This document shows positions 24,801 through 27,500 of a DNA stretch of 27,500 nt, piece after piece. Origin of the DNA: Glandiceps talaboti (taxonomy: Eukaryota; Hemichordata; Enteropneusta; Spengelidae); the NCBI RefSeq assembly GCF_964340395.1, contig NC_135563.1, positions 7,129,422 to 7,156,921 of the forward strand, in the 5' to 3' direction. The notes beneath the pieces were generated by a model that was not told where the DNA came from, searched no databases, and saw only the letters and a program-made list of their open reading frames with translations. The position numbers were made by a program, and so were the translations under genes. Within the stretch, counting starts at the first letter, position 1. Every line of letters begins with the position of its first letter.

Positions 24801-27111
24801 AAGGGGTCCTCGAATACTTGTCAGAAGGATTTCATGATCACTAGCAAGCTGCACAGCATTGAGGTTAGAGGTCAGAGTTTAAAGGTTAGAAGACATGCAA
24901 ACATTTGTAAGTTGGAGTTAAGCAAAAAAAAATACATAAACAGGAAAACATGCAAACATTTGTTGAAAGTAAAAAATAAGTACATAAAAAAATAAACATG
25001 CAAACGTTTTTTTTTACTTGGAAACAGACAACAAATACATAAACATGCAAAAATTTGTTAGTTGAAATTAAACAAAAATTACATAAACATGTAAACATTC
25101 GTTAGTTGCAAACAGAAATAAATACATAAACAAATAAGCATGCAAACATGTGTTACTTGGAAACAGACAGAAAATACAGAAACATGCAAACATGTAGAAA
25201 CACCCAGAAATTGAAGATATTATTCGTGCAACACAATAGTACACATGTACAGTTATATTAATTAGTGTCTATCGCTCTAAAGAACCCGTTCCTCTTTTCC
25301 TTTTTTTTTTTTTTTTGGGGGGGGGGGGGGGGGGGTTAATTTGACAGTTGGTGAATTTTATGATATTTTGACATTTGTTGATTGAAATGAGATGCCAGAC
25401 AAATCACAATACATAAAATAAACAGGAACAGAAATATTACATGTTTTAAATGTTAATATATTTAAAAATGAATTATTTTCAAAAATAACTTTAAAAAAAT
25501 ACATGCAGGAAACGCAATGCGGATATTACTAGCAGCAGCAAATAGGCCATAATATTACTTAATATGTACCCCCCCCCCCCATCCCACCCCTATCCTTTGC
25601 ACTTAACAACCAATAACTTGAAATAGGGATGATTTCAATTGGAGTACAACTTTCTACATACCACATCTGTAGTACAGTCAAAACTTGGACTGGTGCCAAC
25701 AATCAGTGAGTCACTCATGCTGACAAACTTGTCAGAGGTTATGTGAGTTAGAGCTGCTGGTCCATACACCATTGGCATGACACCACATGTATTGTCCACT
25801 AGTATGATGTCTGACATCTCAATACTACACTTTGGATGGAACCATATACCAAAATCAAAACTCTTGTACACCAGGAAGTTGGAAATCTTGGAGCAGCCGG
25901 ACAGACCATCGGGATAATACATGTGGATACCATGTAATGTGGTGTGAGCTACATTGCCTTCCCATTTATTTTCCGGTGCAATCTCCTCAAAGCATGGTTC
26001 ACCAGATATGCGGAAACCAACTCTTTCAGATCCTGCTACGGCGTTATTTTTCATGACAACATCTTTGGCTTTGTGGACTTCAATGCCTCCCATCCAGACA
26101 AGATTCTCTGGTTCAAATCTGTCCTGGTAGGTTCCCGGGAAGATAGTCAGTGTCACCAAATTATGTATCAGTCTGTGGTCACCATCCCATACTACAATAC
26201 CTTTAACATCAAACATACAATGTATATATGTGAGCATCACAAAGTTATTTATCAGTCTAGTAACAGTATGGTCTATAACTTTACATACTTTTTCAAAATA
26301 TGACTCTGATAATCGAAGTTTTAGTTTTCTAAGATTGACACAAACTAAATTATTGTCACAACATGTTGATACAACAGTGATAAGCTATTGAATGGACATT
26401 GGTTAAATTATAGTCTCAGTAGGGTGGCTCTCTGACAACAGTTAAAGGTAGTTCCATAAACTTGCAGACTGTACCGTTTTGGGACTTCCAATATTTACAT
26501 CATCTTGATTACAGGGTAAGATTTGCACAACAGAGGAACCACTTTTACCAACTTGTGTAATCTACCACATTGAACAACAATAGTTTCAGTGTCTATCTTT
26601 AGTAAACTGAAGCCTTGGTTACCAGAGTCATAAAACAGTTTTTTGGGACAATACTGAGTAAAGCTTGAATCAGTGAAATAGAATTTATATCACGGTAGGA
26701 AACATTCTAAAACTAAAAATTAAAAAACTCTTATCTTGGTAGCAAATAAATTAATGATCTGTGTTACAAATGTGACATTCTGGTTTTATAATTTTATGTA
26801 AACTGTTTTCAATCTAACACAAAATCTCGGTTTTCCAGACTATCACCCAAACAGATTTTCACATGGCAACAACTCACCAGGTCCAACTGTATGATGTACA
26901 ACGTTATTTTCGATAACGACACCAAATGCTCCAAACACACCGATAGCTGTATTGAAACCATTATGGAAACTGTTTCCCCTGATGTAGGATGGACTAGATT
27001 GGGTAACCAATCCGGTATCCAGGAATGCTAGGGAATACCGTGGATCAAAGAAGTCTGGCCAGCCTTCCTGCCCACACAGTTTGAACTCAACATTTGCTAT
27101 TCTTGCATAAC
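7849..27111 (-). CDS. PKHD1L1: Fibrocystin-L (PKHD1L1)-like type I membrane protein, 3' half of gene; 5' part outside window
   Basis: A large cell-surface protein of the fibrocystin/PKHD1L1 family. Eighteen coding exons were traced by GT-AG borders and phase; using one of the two alternative exons, they give 1,490 or 1,492 residues plus a stop. Order: PbH1 beta-helix exons (27111-25662), a cassette present in two versions, the conserved C-terminal ectodomain (22309-18865), two beta-sandwich-like repeats (17905 to about 16080), a SEA-like domain (about 16080-14985), a transmembrane helix (13339-13228), a long tail (12344-9066) and a terminal MYND finger (8006-7849). Family assignment rests on motifs that I recognise from vertebrate PKHD1L1, such as DGYVDLINGP-DHGWC, YEWDG-GDYRIPK and VNPADCVDM. 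Vertebrate proteins exceed 4,000 residues, so more than half of this gene lies outside. The family is implicated in hair-bundle coat and immune-cell surfaces in vertebrates; the role here is unknown. Confidence 0.88.
9066..9335 (-). CDS. PKHD1L1: PKHD1L1-like exon: folded cytoplasmic module of unknown family
   Basis: 270 bases, phase 1 in (ATATTTTTTTTACAG) and phase 1 out (ACAG/GTAAGC); about 90 residues. Key stretches are IDVVQHMTVIAMNSDRSFRK, then MEKLRKQLIDEMPKKLKGK, PFLFLKESLIEVE, EKKLVVSEVYGGDCVLVKFL. Alternating strands with one central amphipathic helix suggest a small alpha/beta module, perhaps ubiquitin-like (beta-grasp). I do not recognise the family. It directly precedes the zinc finger. 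Confidence 0.78.
10340..10497 (-). CDS. PKHD1L1: PKHD1L1-like exon: cytoplasmic tail, Ser/Pro-rich
   Basis: 158 bases, phase 2 in (TTTTTGTCTGCAG) and phase 1 out (AAGG/GTAAGT). Encodes FTTDDMKEMNITSSRPVSAA, then STRSGNTPVRSPTVIVESLP and GVNSPSGNIEK. Several S/T-P sites suggest a disordered, proline-directed phosphorylation region. No domain recognised. Confidence 0.75.
11141..11330 (-). CDS. PKHD1L1: PKHD1L1-like exon: cytoplasmic tail, acidic/Ser-rich
   Basis: 190 bases, phase 1 in (TGATTAACAG) and phase 2 out (TTTGA/GTAAGT). Encodes SSKDLVSMENIPLDDNNMKH, then a lysine and aspartate stretch (KLLKDDDNQDQESG) and GTPEQLREPRLPALQ. No recognised domain; probably disordered with possible phosphorylation sites. 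The reading frame is open only in the phase delivered by the previous exon. Confidence 0.75.
11773..11846. repeat. 37-bp tandem duplication
   Basis: Two adjacent 37-base units (11773-11809 and 11810-11846) differ at one base: ACACTGCATAAATTCACATT versus ACACTGCATGAATTCACATT. Located in the intron between 11330 and 12291. A looser duplication of about 110 bases lies at 11500-11660. Confidence 0.9.
12291..12344 (-). CDS. PKHD1L1: PKHD1L1-like micro-exon in cytoplasmic tail
   Basis: 54 bases, phase 1 to phase 1, between CTGCACAATAATAG and CCCT/GTAAGT. Encodes VKSDLSEIDRLDFYRFP. The donor is a perfect consensus and the phase fits both neighbours, but length is also a multiple of three, so the exon could be skipped without changing the frame. 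Acceptor tract is weak. Confidence 0.65.
13228..13339 (-). CDS. PKHD1L1: PKHD1L1-like exon: transmembrane helix
   Basis: 112 bases, phase 0 in (TTTTTTCACAG) and phase 1 out (TCAG/GTGAGT). The protein is AFTSSS, then LAVILGVVFAFLAIVLVCLI and VFIWW, then KKKHS. It is a single strongly hydrophobic span of about 25 residues flanked by a basic stop-transfer sequence, as expected for a type I membrane protein with the C-terminus in the cytoplasm. Confidence 0.9.
13435..13546 (-). CDS. Candidate extra juxtamembrane exon, phase conflict unresolved
   Basis: A GT-AG bounded 112-base segment (acceptor TTACACTTTATAG, donor ATAC/GTGAGG). One frame (phase 2 in, phase 0 out) is fully open and protein-like: LPAEDIEGTVFYFNFQSTDI, then LLCPNQNCPAHVTDETY. 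Its exit phase fits the membrane exon, but the preceding exon ends in phase 0. A direct join would read DPQAAC and stop. It may need an unseen exon in 13547-14984, be a poison or truncating exon, or be unused. Confidence 0.35.
13680..13810. repeat. Diverged interspersed repeat, related to 18559-18795
   Basis: Shares GGTAAAATCTACC near one end and GTTACYARGGTTACCARMCC-TTAGCAAAAA at the other with copies at 18559-18795. An open frame on the minus strand across it (13567-13830) is therefore better read as a repeat than as an exon. Confidence 0.6.
13830..14036. repeat. Degenerate ~50-bp minisatellite
   Basis: Four to five units resembling AACATCTTTGCATATCCCTG, then TAGGCCAATAATATGCA, with substitutions and small gaps. 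Intronic. Confidence 0.75.
14325..14580. repeat. Degenerate ~70-bp tandem repeat
   Basis: Units share AATGAAAATTATYAAAATTTC, TTTGTATGYCAAGTATAT and TTCATATTTKTGG. At least three units with drift. Intronic, downstream of the SEA-like exon at 14985. Confidence 0.65.
14985..15160 (-). CDS. PKHD1L1: PKHD1L1-like exon: second half of SEA-like domain with G-S-I-V-V motif
   Basis: 176 bases, phase 1 in (TTTTATTTTGCAG) and phase 0 out (CTCAG/GTAAAT). With the split Gly it begins GSIVVDFIATGP, then DLDASLVLMYEDVKSGLTL and a juxtamembrane MQVDGQDYYGNDPQ. G-S-[VIA]-V-V is the autoproteolysis motif of mucin-type SEA domains, where cleavage leaves a non-covalent heterodimer. Phase 0 at the end joins directly to the membrane exon at 13339. 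Confidence 0.85.
15584..15632 (+). repeat. tRNA-like promoter-box relic (possible SINE fragment)
   Basis: TTAGCTCAGCTGG at 15591-15603 fits a Pol III A box and GGTTCAATTCC at 15611-15621 fits a B box, but only seven bases separate them, far too few for the anticodon arm. It is therefore a deleted tRNA-derived fragment, not a functional tRNA. Confidence 0.5.
15765..15894. repeat. Imperfect (TAC)n microsatellite abutting a splice donor
   Basis: About 130 bases of TAC/ACT triplets with TTC, TGC and CAG interruptions. On the minus strand it begins five bases into the intron after the donor GAAG/GTTTGT at 15899-15893. Confidence 0.95.
15899..16292 (-). CDS. PKHD1L1: PKHD1L1-like exon: repeat 2 end and first half of SEA-like domain
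   Basis: 394 bases, phase 0 in (TATTCTCTTCTACAG) and phase 1 out (GAAG/GTTTGT). It starts GHTWQASASLVMASMYLGEL and finishes repeat 2. From about residue 68 it reads KTVKLEFDAVYSTV, then MENYFTIMFINQMSAKY and NISISDVELSEG, matching the first half of a SEA domain (helix plus strand before the cleavage loop). The donor runs straight into a GTA/AAT-like trinucleotide tract. The Gly codon of the cleavage motif is split across the intron. Confidence 0.85.
16758..17132 (-). CDS. PKHD1L1: PKHD1L1-like exon: beta-sandwich-like repeat 1 end, repeat 2 start
   Basis: 375 bases, phase 0 to phase 0 (acceptor TTCTGAAACAG, donor AAT/GTGAGT). Repeat 1 finishes with LLGNKTATFVSGYANFTDLA and YPGDYILDFNVTQPE. 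Repeat 2 begins with LSVVASPSSATEEEVFATQP, then LIAIVNNVTGD. The L-x-G-x-x-x-x-x-x-x-G-x-A-x-F-x-D-L element is shared with the next exon (LRGNTTIPV, then AEFYDLFI). At least five N-linked sequons. Confidence 0.84.
17755..17905 (-). CDS. PKHD1L1: PKHD1L1-like exon: start of first beta-sandwich-like repeat
   Basis: 151 bases, phase 2 in (CTTGTTTTATTCAG) and phase 0 out (TTTG/GTAAGT). Acidic start (YGDQDSGEESDGE), then QYQIISNINVYTAPGGTYEE and FVEQPIIDALDGL. The P-G-x-x-x-x-x-x-F-x-x-Q-P-x-I pattern begins a repeat that recurs in the next two exons, and matches the membrane-proximal repeat of vertebrate fibrocystin-L. Confidence 0.82.
18107..18163. repeat. 28-bp tandem duplication
   Basis: CACCACATAGTAAGAGATAG and CACCACATAGTAAGAGATAC each followed by GGGAACAC, period 28. 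Intronic. Confidence 0.9.
18616..18795. repeat. ~100-bp tandem duplication of an interspersed repeat
   Basis: Units at 18616-18695 and 18715-18795 share AAAATTATGAYTCAWTATGT, GGAACTAWGCTACTTTTA and CCTGTTACCAAGGTTACCAA. Related to the diverged copy at 13680-13810. Confidence 0.85.
18865..19081 (-). CDS. PKHD1L1: PKHD1L1-like exon: post-cleavage linker segment
   Basis: 217 bases, phase 1 in (CTTGTGTTCTTTTCAG) and phase 2 out (ACT/GTACGT). The protein reads DSNYTGLNSSLSFSQLQDIS, then a Gly/Leu-rich segment and VSLSVTEAVDTPTDPTGGVR, with several N-glycosylation sequons (NYT, NSS, NET, NGT). The region corresponds to the variable linker that follows the convertase site in the vertebrate protein. 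Confidence 0.8.
19133..19515. repeat. Large imperfect palindromic element (MITE-like), copy 1
   Basis: Nested inverted segments: GCACTGGTGCGCACGCATAC near 19157 against GTATGCCACACTGTGCACTA near 19475; CAGAACCCCAT near 19322 against ATGGGGTTCTG near 19495; and GCAGTGTTTTCTG near 19398 against CAGAGAACACTGC near 19435. The left end is shared with 22725-22925. No coding capacity. It lies in the intron between exons 19839 and 19081. Confidence 0.65.
19839..20711 (-). CDS. PKHD1L1: PKHD1L1-like exon: largest conserved ectodomain exon, with basic convertase site
   Basis: 873 bases, phase 1 in (GTTCACTATTTTCAG) and phase 1 out (ACAG/GTAATC); about 291 residues. It starts GIIRNSQCSWNDEWRAHECH, continues MMMIVESMDADTEVRRVSPV and DGYVDLINGPMDHGWCHGYT, then QHLRLHILDAD, YANPQRLDVYRNGIYIAPTN and FDRELQTLYILIRGNEPI. 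Order and spacing match vertebrate fibrocystin-L closely. Near residue 250 a serine run leads into K-R-K-R-R-A, a strong furin/proprotein-convertase site; a basic site also exists at this point in the human protein as I recall. The exon ends in a Thr/Ser/Asn-rich linker. Confidence 0.92.
21221..21342. repeat. Long hairpin (inverted repeat with ~40-base arms)
   Basis: Left arm 21221-21261 and right arm 21303-21342 pair through GCTACATTTTATCAT...CAAAAATCTTACCA with few mismatches. The centre continues the palindrome with ACATTTTGTTGTCG against CGACAAATGT around a three- to four-base turn. A non-coding foldback element in the intron between exons 21476 and 20711. Confidence 0.8.
21349..21415. 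repeat. Direct repeat copy 1 (partner at 22037-22106)
   Basis: About 67 bases, beginning ACAACTACAAACAAAAG and containing CCCTTGCCCATGTGAGGGCG, nearly identical to 22037-22106. It directly follows the hairpin at 21221-21342. The two copies flank the exon 21476-21708. Confidence 0.9.
21476..21708 (-). CDS. PKHD1L1: PKHD1L1-like exon: VNPADCVDM...YEWDG...GDYRIPK segment
   Basis: 233 bases, phase 2 in (TGATGTTACATAG) and phase 1 out (AAAG/GTGAGT). About 77 residues starting FVNPADCVDMDCDGKKKAMI, followed by KDLDGSMIG, SEYEWDGDARHGVGDYRIPK and GTRIPVDDIAPNKG. This is one of the most conserved parts of the family. It has paired Cys residues in CVDMDCDG and acidic, possibly metal-binding D-x-D-x-D-like spacing (seen, not demonstrated). 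Confidence 0.9.
22037..22106. repeat. Direct repeat copy 2 (partner at 21349-21415)
   Basis: Same sequence as copy 1 with three substitutions or so and a three-base insertion (CTTATTACAAAA against CTTACAAAA). Not preceded by the hairpin. Confidence 0.9.
22144..22309 (-). CDS. PKHD1L1: PKHD1L1-like exon: conserved ectodomain segment
   Basis: 166 bases, phase 1 in (TTTTCTGCCATCAG) and phase 2 out (TTAGG/GTGAGC). The protein reads VTFSNFDSNCNGKVDKVFMT, then NPSNGDAMHP and DVDEDSKLFIHAPSLG. The FMTNP, DAMHP and VDEDSKLF-H-PSL elements match the family's post-helix ectodomain. The intron downstream (21709-22143) contains one copy of a direct repeat whose partner lies on the far side of the next exon. 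Confidence 0.87.
22725..22925. repeat. Copy 2 of the palindromic element, partial
   Basis: Shares with 19137-19235 the order CAGAGATT, then GCACGCATACTA, then ATTTGCACTGCAGTGCAATA (ATTTTCACTGCAGTACAATA in copy 1) and ATGCAAATGA. The central part is diverged. Confidence 0.6.
23394..23406 (+). promoter_or_regulatory. Perfect DR1 nuclear-receptor half-site pair, possible
   Basis: AGGTCA-A-AGGTCA, the ideal direct repeat with one-base spacing bound by HNF4/RXR-type receptors in animals, in the 1.6-kb intron between exons 23940 and 22309. The match is exact but function is not shown. Confidence 0.3.
23471..23600. repeat. Interrupted (GTAT)n microsatellite
   Basis: GTATGTATGTATG tracts with GTGTGT and ACGTAG interruptions. 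Intronic. Confidence 0.95.
23818..23860. repeat. (CAA)n microsatellite, UUG-rich in the transcript
   Basis: About 13 CAA triplets with one CAG. In the sense (minus) strand it reads TTGTTGTTG and starts about 80 bases downstream of the donor of alternative exon version 2. Confidence 0.95.
23940..24120 (-). CDS. PKHD1L1: Alternative exon version 2 (mutually exclusive with 24674-24848)
   Basis: 181 bases between acceptor TTTTTACTTTCTTAG and donor ACAG/GTATAT, phase 0 to phase 1. Encodes 60 residues, with GGKVGFTFASFSS, then GAPFFAFHGLMQYTAISG. An in-frame TAG overlaps the acceptor, so the exon cannot extend further upstream. The HG-LM-Y-AISG motif looks closer to vertebrate fibrocystin-L at this point than version 1 does, so this may be the ancestral copy; that is from memory, not a search. 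A (TTG)n tract sits about 80 bases after its donor. Confidence 0.78.
24674..24848 (-). CDS. PKHD1L1: Alternative exon version 1 (mutually exclusive with 23940-24120)
   Basis: 175 bases between acceptor CAATGCTGTGCAG and donor AAAG/GTATTT, phase 0 to phase 1. Encodes 58 residues, including GKIGFVWPTFSS and AFHLPMKYPTI. It aligns over about 47 residues with the next exon (roughly 20 identities), with the same entry and exit phases and the same final Gly codon split. Using both exons shifts the frame to a TAA seven codons into the second. Using neither makes the following exon begin ATG-TAA. Exactly one version is therefore expected per productive mRNA. Confidence 0.75.
24886..25200. repeat. ~55 to 60-bp minisatellite upstream of alternative exon 1
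   Basis: Six or so units of the form ACATGCAAACATTTGTTAGTTG, GAAACAGACA, AAATACATAAAC. It fills the intron just upstream (in transcription order) of exon 24674-24848. Confidence 0.85.
25301..25335. repeat. T16-G19 homopolymer junction; C12 nearby at 25569-25580
   Basis: Sixteen T (25301-25316) are followed at once by nineteen G (25317-25335). A run of twelve C lies at 25569-25580 in the same intron. Lengths may be affected by sequencing error. Confidence 0.9.
25662..26200 (-). CDS. PKHD1L1: PKHD1L1-like exon: PbH1 beta-helix continuation
   Basis: 539 bases, entering in phase 1 (acceptor GTTTGATGTTAAAG) and leaving in phase 0 (GATGTG/GTATGT). About 180 residues with repeated helix rungs: VVMKNNAVAGSERVGFRISG, then EPCFEE, then NKWEGNVAHTTLHGIHMYY, and later a FGIWFHPKCSIEMSDIILVD rung. 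The order of ERVGFRI-GEPC and NVAH-GIH is characteristic of the second G8/PbH1 region of fibrocystin-L as I remember it. Splicing to the next exon must supply phase 0, which both candidate exons at 24848 and 24120 do. Confidence 0.87.
26878..27111 (-). CDS. PKHD1L1: PKHD1L1-like exon: PbH1 beta-helix segment
   Basis: The acceptor TTTTTGTACAG at 27112 and the donor TG/GTGAGT after 26878 define 234 bases, phase 1 to phase 1. The protein begins GYARIANVEFKLCGQEGWPD and contains YIRGNSFHNGFNTAIGVFGA followed by VVIENNVVHHTVG. The spaced I-x-N-N-V and G-N-x-F turns are typical of right-handed parallel beta-helix (PbH1) repeats, as found after the G8 domains of fibrocystin-L. The exon upstream lies beyond the right edge of the window or was not recognised in 27112-27500. 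Confidence 0.85.
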
Positions 27112-27130
27112 CTGTACAAAAACAACACAT

Positions 27131-27500
27131 TGATATTAAATTGTAAATATACTGGGATTAAAACAGACATTTTTACAGCATTGAATGCAATCAATATTAT
27201 AAAAACTAAGTGTGGTGTGTAATGAATTGCAAAAGTCTAATAATTACATGTTGTCATGTACAGTATTTCAATTTAAACTGCATGCCATATACAATGTTTT
27301 TAACTTTTTTGACTATTTGTCTTGTGTGTCCTGGTGCAAAATATTAACAATAGATGAATGGTGAATTGCACAACATGCACCATAAATAATATTGGCAATT
27401 TTTCACTTTGTGGAACTTCCATTTTGGGGACTACTTGAACCATGCACTTCCATCAGCGGGTTCACTCATATTGAATGAGGCTTACTTATAAGGGGGCTCA
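27131..27500. other. Intronic flank at the right edge, no exon recognised
   Basis: AT-rich sequence upstream of the first visible exon of the fibrocystin-L-like gene. I see no protein-like frame bounded by splice signals ending in phase 1, so the previous exon is probably outside the window. Confidence 0.5.

Noticed and set aside
24862-24874. Second DR1-like element AGGTTA-G-AGGTCA
   Set aside because: It is the reverse complement of the pyrimidine tract of the acceptor of exon 24848, which explains it better.

Overview
The window is animal nuclear DNA. It is AT-rich, has many introns of about 0.4 to 1.6 kb with GT-AG borders, and carries many microsatellites, minisatellites and short interspersed repeats. 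Two protein-coding genes are supported, both on the minus strand and head to tail. I see no bacterial-type operon, CRISPR array, rRNA or intact tRNA. The organism looks like an invertebrate, perhaps a non-vertebrate deuterostome or a lophotrochozoan; the sequence alone does not settle which.

The larger gene (7849-27111, entering from beyond the right edge) is the 3' half of a fibrocystin-L (PKHD1L1) family gene. I traced 18 coding exons by homology, splice consensus and reading phase. Their phases chain together if exactly one of two homologous exons (24674-24848 or 23940-24120) is used, giving about 1,490 C-terminal residues. In order the protein shows the parallel beta-helix (PbH1) region, the conserved fibrocystin-L C-terminal block with a basic convertase site, two tandem beta-sandwich-like repeats, a SEA-like domain with a G-S-I-V-V autoproteolysis motif, one transmembrane helix, and an intracellular tail of about 281 residues ending in a MYND-type zinc finger. 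As I remember it, vertebrate fibrocystin-L stops a few residues after its membrane helix, so the long tail with a zinc finger is the main novelty. The mutually exclusive exon pair is the second. A further possible exon at 13435-13546 does not fit the phase chain and is left open.

The smaller gene (578-2903) is a two-exon class A (rhodopsin-like) GPCR of about 563 residues. Exon 1 encodes a signal peptide and a Ser/Thr-rich ectodomain containing eight TPISNGN-like heptads. Exon 2 encodes all seven helices. Several near-universal class A residues are replaced.

Between the genes, about 2904-6150 holds microsatellites and no recognisable gene. About 6150-7848 is probably the 3' UTR of the fibrocystin-L gene, with a good polyadenylation signal near 6168. 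The introns carry a long hairpin, a pair of palindromic elements, a direct repeat flanking one exon, several minisatellites and a relic with tRNA-like promoter boxes.
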